Shown: positions 1 to 9,000 of the stretch, one piece after another | Numbering within the stretch: position 1 is the first letter of the stretch | Layout: every line of letters starts with the position of its first letter | Origin: JADJOM01 sp963817435 | GTDB taxonomy: Bacteria; Gemmatimonadota; Gemmatimonadetes; Gemmatimonadales; GWC2-71-9 | DNA: 64,000 nucleotides | NCBI GenBank assembly: GCA_963817435.1 | Contig: CAWFNY010000001.1 | Coordinates: 1,426,001 to 1,490,000 of the forward strand | Direction: 5' to 3' | Notes under the pieces: generated by a model | The model's input: only the letters and a program-made list of their open reading frames with translations | Told to the model about the DNA's origin: nothing | Database searches by the model: none | Translations under genes and position numbers: made by a program

Positions 1-381
1 GTGATCGGTGAGGATCTTCTGGGCCTCCTCGTTCGCGATCGATACCGCGACGCCGGCCATGAGGAAGCGGGTCCCCTGCGAGCCGGCGGGATTGACGATG
101 ATGTTCGCGAGCTGGACCATCTTCTTCTCGCCACCCGCCCCCTCGCCGCCCTTCTCCTCCGTCGCGCCCTCGGGCCTGGTCTCCCCACCGGCCGCCGCGG
201 AGTCGGCGTGGGCCCCCGCAGGTGCCTGGCGCGCGATGATCTTCGGCGCGACAACGAGAGCCGCGAGCAGCCCGCCCACCAGCGCCCCCGCGAATGTCAG
301 CGCGCCAATCAGCCCCGCCTTCTTGCCGCCCACGGACGCAGCCCCTGCTGCGCCATCAACCGCTGCCGCCGCTTCAGCCAT
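1..381 (-). CDS. fliL: Flagellar basal body-associated protein FliL (3' end cut by window edge)
   Basis: FliL is a single-pass inner-membrane protein that surrounds the stator ring and supports torque generation. The first 127 codons are visible. They show a short cytoplasmic Ala-rich head, a hydrophobic segment at about residues 22-45, an Ala/Glu/Gly-rich periplasmic linker, then the start of the FliL domain (VQLANIIVNPAGSQGTRFL, then VAVSIANEEAQK). The ATG at 381 is chosen because the membrane segment follows it directly and GGAG lies about 12 bases upstream. It is last in the flg/fli operon direction but is separated from flgE by 313 bases. That gap holds its own sigma-54-like promoter, so it probably starts a downstream fliL-fliM-type unit beyond the window. 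Confidence 0.9.
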   Translation of the reverse strand, partial: MAEAAAAVDGAAGAASVGGKKAGLIGALTFAGALVGGLLAALVVAPKIIARQAPAGAHADSAAAGGETRPEGATEEKGGEGAGGEKKMVQLANIIVNPAGSQGTRFLMAGVAVSIANEEAQKILTDH

Positions 382-443
382 TGCTGACGCTCTCCTGAGA
401 TGGACAACTTCGCCGGGTCGGGATGGTCTTCGGCGGGATGAAA

Positions 444-459
444 GGCAACGCGCGTACCA
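444..459 (-). promoter_or_regulatory. Sigma-54 (-24/-12) promoter candidate for fliL
   Basis: On the minus strand the sequence reads TGGTACG-CGCG-TTGCC. This matches the sigma-54 consensus TGGCACG-N4-TTGCW at six of seven -24 positions and all of TTGC, with the required GG-N10-GC spacing (GG at 458-457, GC at 446-445). Transcription would begin near 433, about 50 bases before the fliL ATG. A sigma-54 activator gene lies in the same island (13065-14522). Confidence 0.65.
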
Positions 460-607
460 ACCCGGGGCCGGCCGCTACCTGCATGCGACAGCACGAGTTA
501 GGTCCGAGGACTGCGAGCGAGGGATGGAAAACAGGAAGAATCTGCCGAACCATCGGACGGGAGTTGCCGGGCCTCGGCACCCGCTCCCGCGGCACGGCCC
601 GGTGCGC

Positions 608-645
608 GAAACGGCCCTCCCCACCGTCGTGGAGAAGGCCGTTTC
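608..645 (-). terminator. Stem-loop after flgE, probable terminator of the rod-hook operon
   Basis: A 9-bp perfect inverted repeat GAAACGGCC...GGCCGTTTC, with a second inner CTCC/GGAG pairing, sits 50 bases past the flgE stop. No clear T-run follows on the minus strand; TTTT follows on the plus strand instead. The rest of the 313-base gap (382-694) holds only this hairpin and the fliL promoter. No coding sequence such as flbD or motA/motB is seen there. Confidence 0.5.
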
Positions 646-694
646 GTTTTCGCTTCGCTGTCCTGCGAGAACGCCTACCAGCTGCCGCGGCGAC

Positions 695-2776
695 CTAACG
701 CTTCAGGCTGACCAGCTCCTGCAGCATCTCATCCGAGGTCGTGATCACTCGCGCGTTGGCCTGGAAGCCGCGCTGCGCGATGATCATGTCCGTGAACTCC
801 TGCGACAGGTCGACGTTCGAACTCTCCAGCGCGCCCGGCGTGATCGTGGACTGATTGCTGGTCCCCGAGAACCCGATGATCGCGCCACCCGAGTTGGCCG
901 ATTCCGCGTACATGTTGTTGCCGGCGCGGATCAGGCCGCTCGGGTTGTTGAACGAGGCCATCGAGATCTGGGCCAGCGTCTGATTGATGCCATTGGTGAA
1001 GTAGCCCGTGATGACGCCACGGGAATCCACGCTGATATCCTGCAGGTTCCCCATCGTGTAGCCGTCCTGGCTGCTGGCCACGGCGTTGGACGGGCTGGCG
1101 AACTGGGACAGGCCGTTGATGTCGCCCAGCACGCCGCTGTCAAGCTGCAGGTCCACCGGGGCCGTCGCGCCACTGCCCGGATCGAACTGCAGGCTGTTGG
1201 CCCCGCCGTTATAGGCAAAGGTCTCGAGCCGGCCGTCGGTGTCGAAGGTGACGAACCCGGTACCGCCGCCGGTGATCGTGGCCGGGGCGGGCACGGACGC
1301 CTTCCACAGCCAGCGGTTGGGCGAGGTCGGATCCTTGGTGAAGTCCATCGACAGGCTGATCGGCGTGCCGATCGAATCGTACACGGTGATCGCGGCCTGG
1401 TGGGTGACGTCGGTCGCCGCCTGGCGCTCGACGTAGTTTCCCGCCCGGCTGTCGAACACCGCATTGAAGGCCGCGGCGCTGCTCTTGATGTTCAGGCCCG
1501 AAAGCGCATTGACCGTCCCGCCGTCGCCATCGATCGTGAGATTGCCGGTCGTGGGGTCGATCGCCGCGCCGGTGATGTTCGTGATCCCGAGCGTGGTGTC
1601 GATGTTGGTCAGCAGCTGGCCGTAGGTGGTGCCCGCCGCGACCGTGAGGCCACCGGTGGTCACCGCGGTGCCGCCCTTGTTGCCGTCGACCGTGATCGCC
1701 GCACCGGCGGTCAGACCCATGTTGGTGCCGGAGCCGTCCCGCAGGTTGGTGAGCAGGTCGGTGGTAGTGGCGATGTGGCTGAACTGATCGCTCGACGCCG
1801 TCGCCGCCGCCGCGAGGGCACCATCCGCCGCGCCGAGCGCCTTGAGCAGCGCCGGGTTGGAGCTGGTGATGCCGAGCGTGATGGCCGAAGTCGCGGTGAA
1901 GTCGATCGCGCCGGTGGCGTTGTTCTGCGCTGCCGTCAGCGTATTGAAGCCGGTCGCGCCGAAGGTGTTGTTGATCTCCGCCACCAGGTCCTTCAGGCTG
2001 TGGAAGTCGAAGGTGCCGACGCCGGTATCCGCGGCCACGTAGGTGTAGGTCTGGCTGTTGGTGCCGTCGGTCACCGTGATCGTGGTGCTGTCGGGGACCA
2101 TGCCGAAGACCGCCGTGTTGGCCGCGCCGTTGGCGTAGAGCCCGCTCATATCGGAGCCGAGACCGGCGTTGCTGGTGGACTGCTCCACGCCGTATACCCG
2201 TCCCTGGGTGGCGAGGATCGTGCCCTGCGGCACGGCCCGCGCATCGAGGTTGCCGGTCAGGACCACCTTGGAGGTGGCGCGCGCCGGCGACTTCTTGCCG
2301 AACGGCAGCGCGATGTCCGTGACCGCCGACCCGGTGGAGAGCACGCCGCTCGAGTCGGCATTGATGCCCTGAACCTTGAAGCCGTTCGCCGGCGACACCA
2401 GCTTGCCATTGGCGTCGAGCTGGAAGTTGCCCGCGCGCGTGTAGTAGGAGCGCGTGCCGTCGCTGACCACGAAGAGTCCGTCGCCCTGGATGGCGAGGTC
2501 GGTGCTGCCGCCGGTCGACTCCAGGTTGCCCTGGGCGAAGTTCTGGTCGATGGACCCGATCTTGGATCCGAGACCGATCTGGATCGGGTTGATGCCACCG
2601 AGGTCACCCGGCGGACGGGAGGCGCCCTGCAGCAGCTGGGCGAAGGCCTCCGCGAAGGTCACACGGGACGACTTGTACGCCACCGTGTTGACGTTTGCGA
2701 TGTTGTTGCCGATCACGTCCATCTTGGTCTGGTGATTCCGCAGACCAGAGACGCCGGCAAAGAGCGACCGCATCAT
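695..2776 (-). CDS. flgE: Flagellar hook protein FlgE (large, 693 aa)
   Basis: Structural subunit of the hook, exported through the flagellar type III system. The N-terminus carries the rod/hook signature (SLFAGVSGLRNHQ, then GNNIANVNTVAYK at about residues 23-35). A FlgE-type region follows (IQGDGLFVVSDG), and the C-terminus ends with the conserved coiled helix (SNVDLSQEFTDMIIAQRGFQ). At 693 residues it is well above the usual 400-450. The extra length is Thr/Ala/Gly-rich and sits in the middle, where surface-exposed hook domains vary. Its ATG overlaps the flgD stop (ATGA), so translation is probably coupled. Confidence 0.95.
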   Translation of the reverse strand: MMRSLFAGVSGLRNHQTKMDVIGNNIANVNTVAYKSSRVTFAEAFAQLLQGASRPPGDLGGINPIQIGLGSKIGSIDQNFAQGNLESTGGSTDLAIQGDGLFVVSDGTRSYYTRAGNFQLDANGKLVSPANGFKVQGINADSSGVLSTGSAVTDIALPFGKKSPARATSKVVLTGNLDARAVPQGTILATQGRVYGVEQSTSNAGLGSDMSGLYANGAANTAVFGMVPDSTTITVTDGTNSQTYTYVAADTGVGTFDFHSLKDLVAEINNTFGATGFNTLTAAQNNATGAIDFTATSAITLGITSSNPALLKALGAADGALAAAATASSDQFSHIATTTDLLTNLRDGSGTNMGLTAGAAITVDGNKGGTAVTTGGLTVAAGTTYGQLLTNIDTTLGITNITGAAIDPTTGNLTIDGDGGTVNALSGLNIKSSAAAFNAVFDSRAGNYVERQAATDVTHQAAITVYDSIGTPISLSMDFTKDPTSPNRWLWKASVPAPATITGGGTGFVTFDTDGRLETFAYNGGANSLQFDPGSGATAPVDLQLDSGVLGDINGLSQFASPSNAVASSQDGYTMGNLQDISVDSRGVITGYFTNGINQTLAQISMASFNNPSGLIRAGNNMYAESANSGGAIIGFSGTSNQSTITPGALESSNVDLSQEFTDMIIAQRGFQANARVITTSDEMLQELVSLKR

Positions 2777-3519
2777 GGCTTTACAGACTCCACGGGTGAG
2801 GGAAGAATACGGGCCGCGCTGAGGGCGGCGATGGCCGCCGCACCCGCGGACTGCTGATCGACTTCGACTACGTTGTCCAGCGGAATCGTCAACTTGCCGG
2901 CCTTGAGCACCACCGTGCCGCTCTGGAAGGCGACGCCGTCCACCGCGCCCCTCGTATAGGTCTGCACCGGCACGTCGGCTCCGCTCGACGATGTGACGGT
3001 GACCTTGTAGGTGTAGGAACCCGCGGGAAGCTTCCCGACATTGAGTTGCTGCCGCCCGCCGCTGCGGTAGCCGAGATCGCTCGTGAAGACTTCGTTCCCG
3101 CTGCTGTCGAGCACGCTGAGCTTGGCCGTGCCGCCGCCCGCACCGATATCCACGGTGACCTGGGAGGCAGACGAGCCGTCCGTCTCCATCTGGTTCCCGG
3201 CGGCCAGGACCGTGCGGCCGATCATGGACGTGCCGAGATTGCCCTTCGCGGCCAGCGTATTGAGCTGCCCGGCCTGCGTCTGCGTGGTCAGAATGGTCTG
3301 GATGTTCTGCATCCCCTCGAGGCTGGAGAACTGCGCCAGCTGGGAGGCGAACGCCGACGCGTCCTGGGGCGACGTCGGGTCCTGATAGCGGAGCTGTGTC
3401 ACGAGCAGCTTCAGAAAGTCATCCTTTCCGAGAGTGCTCTTCCCGGTCCCCGTCGTTGCCGGGGGCGGGACCGTCGGGACTGCCGCCCCGATCGGGCCCT
3501 GCGTGATCGTGGTCATCAT
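2773..3519 (-). CDS. flgD: Hook assembly (capping) protein FlgD
   Basis: FlgD caps the growing hook and is needed for FlgE polymerisation. The conserved N-terminal block is clear: GKDDFLKLLVTQLRYQDP at about residues 31-48, then SQLAQFSSLEGMQNI. The C-terminal half is a FlgD/FlgE-like beta domain (LDSSGNEVFTSDLG, YTYKVTVTSS). The 248-residue length is normal. Both ends overlap neighbours by 4 bases (fliK upstream, flgE downstream), giving the standard fliK-flgD-flgE order. Two ATG codons open the frame; the first one makes the ATGA overlap. Confidence 0.95.
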   Translation of the reverse strand: MMTTITQGPIGAAVPTVPPPATTGTGKSTLGKDDFLKLLVTQLRYQDPTSPQDASAFASQLAQFSSLEGMQNIQTILTTQTQAGQLNTLAAKGNLGTSMIGRTVLAAGNQMETDGSSASQVTVDIGAGGGTAKLSVLDSSGNEVFTSDLGYRSGGRQQLNVGKLPAGSYTYKVTVTSSSGADVPVQTYTRGAVDGVAFQSGTVVLKAGKLTIPLDNVVEVDQQSAGAAAIAALSAARILPSPVESVKP

Positions 3520-5162
3520 GCGTCCTGGTTCTGGCGATCGTCCCGATCGCGCTGGCGGAATCGCTGCTGGGGATGGCGTTGTCCGTCCCCGTGGCGGTCC
3601 TGATCCTGCCGGCCCGATCCCTGGCCTCGATCCTCCGCCGGCTGGTCCGTGCCGCGGCCTGACGCGTGGTCGGTCTGCGTCCCACCCGGTGCGGCGCCCC
3701 AGGCGGCCTGCGTACTCGCCGCACCGGGGGACTGCACGCTCACCTTCGGATCCGCAAACCCCTGCCTGACGAGCGCTGCCTGAAGATCGTCCATCCGTCG
3801 CTCGAGGTGCCTCGCCGACTCCTGGTCATTCGGCAGAATCACGGCTCGCACCTGGTCGCCCAGAACGGTGACCTTGATCCGCGTCTCCCGCCCCTCCGCG
3901 TCCGCCACCTGCAGCGTGACGCGATCGGCAAGCCCTGCCGGACGATCCTTCGTCTCAGCCCTATCGGGCATGTTGCGTGCCTCGCCGCCGACCAGCTCTT
4001 TCGATCGCGGCTCGCCGCGACTCATCGACTCGCTCAGCGTCGTCACCGTCGCGGAAGCCCTGCTCTGCGCGTCACTTGGCTCGCTGGCCTCGCGCGCGTC
4101 TTCGCGGCGAGGCACCGGAGCGCTCTCATCCTCACGAGTCGCTGAGGGGGGAATCTCCTGCCGGGACGCCGGAAGAATCGTCGCACGGGAGGCGGCTACC
4201 GAACGTGCGGGAGGTTGATTGTCGGGCGGCAGCGCCGAGGGCGCCGCTCGTTGCGGTGCCGGCTGCGCGACGCGGACCCGGACCGCCTCGCCCATCGCGC
4301 GTCCGCTGTCTCTTGCCGGGGCCTCGCCCGCGTCATCACCCCGCTCAGTGGCATGGCGCGGCGCGGGCCCCGCGCGTGGCGCGACAGCGGGCTCGCGAGC
4401 CCCCGCCACGGCATCACTCAAGGCAGGGATACTTCCCTTGCTAATTGCTAAGCGGTCGTCGTCCAGCGCGTGCATCACCGAGCCGTGCGGCACACCCGCC
4501 GGGGCCGGTGCGGCCGGGGGTCTTCCTTCGGAGTGATTCGCATCGATGGAGACCGCGGGTGACTGGGTGATCAGAGGCACCTGAGGCGCCCGCGTTGGCG
4601 GTGCGGAAGTCACCGGTCCGCTCGCTCCCTCCTCGACCGCCGGCGCGTTCGCCTGGACCGACCGCACCGCCCCGCGGTCGCCCCGGCCGAGCTTCACTCT
4701 GACATCGGTGATCTCGGCGTCACCAAGCAGGGCAGCCAGTTCCTGGGCGAACGCGAGCCCTCGGTGACTCCCCACCTCGGGAGCCGCTCCAGTCGGCTGC
4801 TCCGCTGACGCGCCGCCTGACGACGCCACCGTCGGCAGCCCGCCGTCGCTCCGCTCCCCGTGTGGGCTGGCCTCTGCTTCACCGCCACTCGGCTCGGATG
4901 CTGGCGGCTCGACCTTCGGCGCGACCACCGGCACCGGCGCCGGCATCGCCAGCACGGCGGGGAGCGTCGCGGGCTGTGAGGCCGCCGCATGTGCGCGGGC
5001 TGCGTTACCCTCGTCGGTACGCATCTCGGCCTTCCGCCGCGTCCCGCGAGGCGCTCCCTCGGCGGACCGCGCCTCCACTCGTTTGTCGGATCCGGTGATC
5101 CGCGATGCTTCTGCGCTCGCCGTCGTGGCATCCTCGATGGATTTGCCCGCTGGCGCAGCCAT
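3516..5162 (-). CDS. fliK: Flagellar hook-length control protein FliK, C-terminal part in frame
   Basis: FliK is the secreted ruler that stops hook growth and switches export specificity. This 548-residue frame holds a long low-complexity Pro/Ala/Arg/Glu-rich region followed by the FliK C-terminal domain at about residues 410-490 (VTLQVADAEGRETRIKVTVL, AVILPNDQESARHLERRM, LVRQGFADPKVSV). The stop overlaps flgD by 4 bases. The apparent ATG at 5162 is probably not the true start. Typical fliK reading sense continues upstream to 5989 in other frames (see the next entry), so the gene is frameshifted or carries indel errors. Low-complexity, poorly conserved ruler sequence is normal for FliK; the C-terminal domain makes the call. 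Confidence 0.8.
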   Translation of the reverse strand: MAAPAGKSIEDATTASAEASRITGSDKRVEARSAEGAPRGTRRKAEMRTDEGNAARAHAAASQPATLPAVLAMPAPVPVVAPKVEPPASEPSGGEAEASPHGERSDGGLPTVASSGGASAEQPTGAAPEVGSHRGLAFAQELAALLGDAEITDVRVKLGRGDRGAVRSVQANAPAVEEGASGPVTSAPPTRAPQVPLITQSPAVSIDANHSEGRPPAAPAPAGVPHGSVMHALDDDRLAISKGSIPALSDAVAGAREPAVAPRAGPAPRHATERGDDAGEAPARDSGRAMGEAVRVRVAQPAPQRAAPSALPPDNQPPARSVAASRATILPASRQEIPPSATREDESAPVPRREDAREASEPSDAQSRASATVTTLSESMSRGEPRSKELVGGEARNMPDRAETKDRPAGLADRVTLQVADAEGRETRIKVTVLGDQVRAVILPNDQESARHLERRMDDLQAALVRQGFADPKVSVQSPGAASTQAAWGAAPGGTQTDHASGRGTDQPAEDRGQGSGRQDQDRHGDGQRHPQQRFRQRDRDDRQNQDA

Positions 5163-5989
5163 GACTGTCCCGTTCGCGATCCGCCGGGGCCACCGGAGGA
5201 TTCGTCACCCCCGGGGCCACATCGTCTGGAGGCGCGGAGGAGAGAGGCGCCGGAGGGGCCATGACGTTCACCTGCCGTCTCGTGTCAGGCACTGGACTCC
5301 GAGAGGCACAGTCGTCGCCGTCGCATCGGCCGTGGTGGCGGCCCCGCGCGCCTCGACCGGGTGGTCAGCGGCGCCGCTGCCTCCAGAGACTTCGCTGTCG
5401 GCTCGTCGTCACCGGTGCCACGGTGGGAGTCGGTGCCGTGGGAGCGGTCGCGACGGCGGTTGTCGCGGTGCCTTCGGCCGAAGTGCTTCCAGCCGTCACT
5501 TCCTGGCGATTCTTCGTCGAGGTCGACGGGAGTGGAACGACGGACGCACCAGCAGTGAGAAGTTCGCCGGCGGCAGGTTGAGCGCCGTCCTTCGACCAAT
5601 ACCCGGGCACCACTCGACTCTACCGCGCTCGAGGCACCCTTCACCGCCTCCGCCGCCGTGAGCCGCTCGGCCGGGACACGCGGACCTCGAGACATCGTGG
5701 CGCCGCCGTGCGGAGTCGCCGCGATCTCTGGCTGCGCGTCCGGTGCGGCGCCATTGGCACCTGACTCGCCCGGCTGGGCGTCGGCTGCCTGACCTTCAGT
5801 CTGGGGAGCGAGTGGCGGAGCCGGTGCCGCAGCGTTCACGGGGGCCGGGGTCACCGGCGCCGGCAGCATCGCCGACTGCAGCGCGGCCATCAGCGCCGCG
5901 GTAAAGCGCGCCGGATCCTCCGCCGGCGCAGGCTGCGGTGACGGCTCGGCCCCGCTGACCGGCAACAGGAGTACGATCGGACTGGTCAC
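5163..5989 (-). pseudogene. fliK: fliK 5' part, displaced by several frame changes
   Basis: The gene starts at ATG 5989, overlapping the motE-like stop by 4 bases, and reads MTSPIVLLLPVSGAEP followed by a Pro/Ala/Gln-rich stretch. The GC-biased, Ala/Pro/Thr-rich reading then moves between frames. Changes appear near 5595, near 5400, near 5295 and near 5165, after which it joins the frame that ends at 3516. Each single frame hits a stop (5285 and 5365) or turns into Arg/Trp/Cys-rich nonsense. The total length 3516-5989 (2474 bases) is not a multiple of three. Because both gene ends keep ATGA overlaps with neighbours, indel errors in a GC-rich tract are likelier than decay, but the sequence alone cannot decide. 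Confidence 0.6.
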
Positions 5990-6553
5990 CGGCTCTGCCC
6001 ATTGGGAACGAGCAGCCGGCGGCTGAGCCCGGCGGCGCGTTCCTTCGGAATATTGGTGAGGAAGTCGGCTGCCTGACGGGGGCCGACCGCACGAAGCAAC
6101 CCCTCGACCTCCTCATCCGAGAGAAAGGCCAGAACCTTGGCGGCTTCCACTGGCTTCATCGCCGACAGCACGCGCGCGACCTGCTTGTAGGCGGCCGCCC
6201 TGGCGGCTGGATCAACCTGGATTGCGGCTGGACGGACCGGCAGCGGCAGCGGCAAGGCCCCGCGGCGGGCACGGCCTGCGCCACCTGCGCATGCCCGGGC
6301 ACCGAATCAGGCCGCACCACCGCGTGACTGGAGTCGGTTCGCGTCGAGTCCCGCTTCGCGGTGGAGTCGCTCCTGGCCGCCGTGCGCGTGACCGAATCCG
6401 TCGCAGTCGAGTCTCGCTTCGCCACCAAGTCCTGCTTCGGTGGAGCGAATCGACGGCGACCGCCTCGGGCTTGTGGGTCTTGACCAGGTAGGTGGTGGTT
6501 GTCCCGAGCGACACGAGGCAGGCCAGCACCGCGTAGATGATCGCCTTCTTCAT
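5986..6553 (-). pseudogene. MotE-like (MgtE_N-type) flagellar protein gene, two frame changes
   Basis: Read across frames this is one gene of the COG3334/MotE type that often sits between fliJ and fliK. It has an N-terminal membrane segment (MKKAIIYAVLACLVSLG), a Ser/Thr/Asp/Arg-rich linker with repeated RDST-like units, and a C-terminal helical domain (VARVLSAMKPVEAAKVLAFL, LLRAVGPRQAADFLTNIP) like the N-terminal domain of MgtE. The frame changes near 6440 and again near 6265; 568 bases is not a multiple of three. The start overlaps the fliJ stop (ATGA) and the stop overlaps the fliK start (ATGA). MotE proteins are described as chaperones for stator folding; that role here is by family only. 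Confidence 0.65.
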
Positions 6554-7005
6554 TGGTTTCCTCCCTCGCGGGGCTGCGACCGCTGCAGCGCCGTCTCGTC
6601 GCTCACGCTCTGCTCATAGCGCGAGAGTTCCTCGCCCCACGCGACCCGGCGGTGCTCGCGCAGCCGCTCGATCACCCGGCGTGCCATGCGCGCCTGCTCG
6701 AACTGATGCCGTTCCGCCTCCAGGCGCTCGAGGCTCTGCTCGTGAGTCTCACTGAGCTGCCGGACGTTCGCCGAGAGCGACTCCATCGCCAGCTCGAGGT
6801 TCTGCAGTGTCCCCGCCTGCGAGAGCTCACGGGGGGTCGCCTCGAACTGGGCCCGGGCCTCCAGCAACCGCGCCTCGCTCTCAAGCACGGCCGCGCGGCG
6901 CAGTTCCTCCTCGCGCCTCGCCTGGCCCAGCTCGCGCGCCCGTTCCTTCTCCGAGGCCTCGCGGAGCTGCAGCAGCCGCTCCAGCCGGAACGCGAATCGT
7001 TTCAT
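6550..7005 (-). CDS. fliJ: Flagellar export chaperone FliJ
   Basis: A 151-residue, almost wholly alpha-helical coiled-coil protein beginning MKRFAFRLERLLQLREASE, the usual FliJ opening, with heptad-rich Glu/Arg/Leu throughout. FliJ is the stalk of the export ATPase, sits in the FliI ring and escorts chaperone-substrate complexes to FlhA. The start at 7005 is picked because the recognisable FliJ N-terminus begins there and it overlaps the fliI stop by 4 bases. The longer upstream extension of the frame is an antisense-like shadow inside fliI. Its stop overlaps the motE-like ATG. Confidence 0.9.
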   Translation of the reverse strand: MKRFAFRLERLLQLREASEKERARELGQARREEELRRAAVLESEARLLEARAQFEATPRELSQAGTLQNLELAMESLSANVRQLSETHEQSLERLEAERHQFEQARMARRVIERLREHRRVAWGEELSRYEQSVSDETALQRSQPREGGNQ

Positions 7006-8375
7006 GAGGGCTTGCCTCCCTGCAACGCGCTGGCCCGCTGGGTGAGCGCGGCCAGGCGGAGGCGGGTCTCTTCGAAGGTGGAGCCATCTTCCGAGCGCTG
7101 GCGGAGGAACTGCAGGATGTCCTCCCGCAGGGCGATCGAGGCGTCGACCAGGCGATCCGCGCCCGCCTTGTAGGCGCCGACCGCAATCAGGTCCTCGTTC
7201 GACCGGTATGCGGCTTCGAGTCGAAGGAAGGTGTTGGCCGCGTTCAGGTGCTCGGCGGAAATCACGGCATCCCGGACGCGGCTCACGCTGTCGAGCACGT
7301 CGATCGACGGAAAGTGTTTCTGCGCCGCCAGTTTCCGAGTGAGCACGATGTGGCCATCGAGAATCGACCGCGCCGCGTCCGCCACCGGCTCGTTGAAGTC
7401 GTCGCCCTCGACGAGCACCGTGTACAGCCCCGTGATGCTGCCGCGCCTTCCGGTACCCGCGCGTTCCAGCAGCCGCGGCAGATGCGCGAAGACCGACGGC
7501 GGATAGCCCTTGGTCGTCGGCGGCTCGCCGACCGACAGCCCCATCTCGCGCCACGCCATGCACACCCGCGTCACCGAGTCCATCATCAGGAGCACATCCT
7601 TGCCGGCGTCACGGAAGTACTCGGCCACCGCGGTCGCCACATGGGCACCGGTGGCGCGGATGACGGCGGGCTGGTCGCTGGTCGCGACGATCACCACCGA
7701 GCGCCGCAGGCCTTCGGGCCCGAGGTCGCGTTCGATGAACTCGCGCACCTCGCGGCCCCGCTCGCCCAGCAGCGCAATCACATTGATGTCGGCCGTCGTC
7801 CGCCGCGCGATCATGCCCAGCAGCACGCTCTTGCCGACGCCGGAGCCGGCCATGATGCCGATGCGCTGGCCGCGGCCCAGGGTGATGAGTCCGTCGATCG
7901 CGCGGACACCGGTGCCGAGCGTCCGCTCGATGCGGCTGCGCTCGAGCGGGTGGGGTGGTTCGGCGGAGAGCGGATAGCGGGTCGTGAGGCCCACCGGGCC
8001 CAGCCCGTCGATGGGACGACCAAGCCCGTCGACGACCCGGCCGATCAGGCCGTCACCGACGCGCACATCGAGCGCCCGGCGGAGCGGACGGACCGTCGCG
8101 CCCGGGTGAATGCCTTCGAGGTCGCCCAGCGGCATGAGGAGCACGCCGCGCTCGTGGAAGCCGACGACCTGCGTCGTTACCCGCGGCCGTCCGTGACTCT
8201 CGATCCGGCAGAGCTCGCCCAGCGCGACATCGAGCGACGAGGCTTCGACGACCTGACCGATGACCCGGGTGACCCGTCCATGGACCGCGAAACGCGGAGA
8301 CTCCTCGATTCGCGCGGCGGCGGAGGTGACGCGTTCCCGAAGGCTGGCGCCGGAGCCGGTCACGGGGTCAGTCAT
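7002..8375 (-). CDS. fliI: Flagellum-specific export ATPase FliI
   Basis: FliI hydrolyses ATP to unfold and load substrates for flagellar type III export. Over 457 residues it shows an N-terminal beta-barrel domain, a P-loop (GIMAGSGVGKSVLLGMI), the Walker B/arginine-finger region (VLLMMDSVTRVCMAWREMG) and the family block GEPPTTKGYPPSVFAHLPRL. The C-terminal helical domain is intact (VGAYKAGADRLVDASI). The start at 8375 (MTDPVTGSG) gives normal length and an 8-base overlap with fliH; 16 further upstream residues are possible but unlike the family. Confidence 0.95.
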   Translation of the reverse strand: MTDPVTGSGASLRERVTSAAARIEESPRFAVHGRVTRVIGQVVEASSLDVALGELCRIESHGRPRVTTQVVGFHERGVLLMPLGDLEGIHPGATVRPLRRALDVRVGDGLIGRVVDGLGRPIDGLGPVGLTTRYPLSAEPPHPLERSRIERTLGTGVRAIDGLITLGRGQRIGIMAGSGVGKSVLLGMIARRTTADINVIALLGERGREVREFIERDLGPEGLRRSVVIVATSDQPAVIRATGAHVATAVAEYFRDAGKDVLLMMDSVTRVCMAWREMGLSVGEPPTTKGYPPSVFAHLPRLLERAGTGRRGSITGLYTVLVEGDDFNEPVADAARSILDGHIVLTRKLAAQKHFPSIDVLDSVSRVRDAVISAEHLNAANTFLRLEAAYRSNEDLIAVGAYKAGADRLVDASIALREDILQFLRQRSEDGSTFEETRLRLAALTQRASALQGGKPS

Positions 8376-9000
8376 CGCGCAGCCGCTGGTAGAGGTCACC
8401 GAGTGCGAGATCCACGCGGCCATCGACGACCCGATGCGGCGTTTCGAGCGTGCAGCCGCCCCGTTCGATCGCCGGATCGGCGATCCATTGCAGATCGGCG
8501 GCCCGGCCGGCGGTTCCCGGCAGGCCGAACTGGCTCCGCAGGGCGTTCAGGTCTTCGGGATTCAGATGGATCTCCACGCTGGAACCGACCGGGAAGGCCT
8601 CGAGGCCGCGATTCACGAGGTCGCGGACGATCGTCGGATCAGCCGTCACTTCGCGCTGGATCAGGTGGCGCGCGACGGCGAGCGCCAGCAGATAGACGCT
8701 GTCCTCCAATTCACGGACCACGCCGAGTCGCGCGGCATCGAGCGCCTCGGCGGTGGACACCAGCAGACCCGCGGCGCGCTTGATGGTGCGGCTGGCCTCG
8801 GCCGTCGCGTCGGCCTGGCCCGCGGCATAGCCGCGGGCGTATGCCTCCTGCTCCCGACTGGCGCCCTCTTCCTCTGCGGTGCGGGGCAGCGCTTCCGGCA
8901 GCACCGCACGGCTCAGGTCCGGCAGCGGCCACAGCGAGAACTTCGCGACGGCGGGCGCGGCAACGGGGGCCCGCACCGCCGGCTCAGGCGATGACTTCAT
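8368..9000 (-). CDS. fliH: Flagellar assembly protein FliH
   Basis: FliH is the regulator of FliI and the peripheral stalk of the export ATPase. The 210-residue product has a Pro/Ala-rich N-terminus, a helical middle with spaced glycines (EAYARGYAAGQADATAEA) typical of the FliH/YscL GxxxG-like repeats, and a C-terminal domain (LALAVARHLIQREVTADPTI, VEIHLNPEDL, GGCTLETPHRVVDGRVD). The ATG at 9000 is chosen, overlapping the fliG stop by 17 bases; the extra 30 upstream residues are Arg-rich and lie inside fliG. It lies between fliG and fliI as in most bacteria. Confidence 0.9.
   Translation of the reverse strand: MKSSPEPAVRAPVAAPAVAKFSLWPLPDLSRAVLPEALPRTAEEEGASREQEAYARGYAAGQADATAEASRTIKRAAGLLVSTAEALDAARLGVVRELEDSVYLLALAVARHLIQREVTADPTIVRDLVNRGLEAFPVGSSVEIHLNPEDLNALRSQFGLPGTAGRAADLQWIADPAIERGGCTLETPHRVVDGRVDLALGDLYQRLRDD

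Noticed and set aside
8..2857. A 949-codon open frame on the plus strand opposite flgE
   Set aside because: It lies antisense to a clear flgE and flgD, is Arg/Gly/Val-rich as expected for GC-rich shadow frames, and has no recognisable domain.
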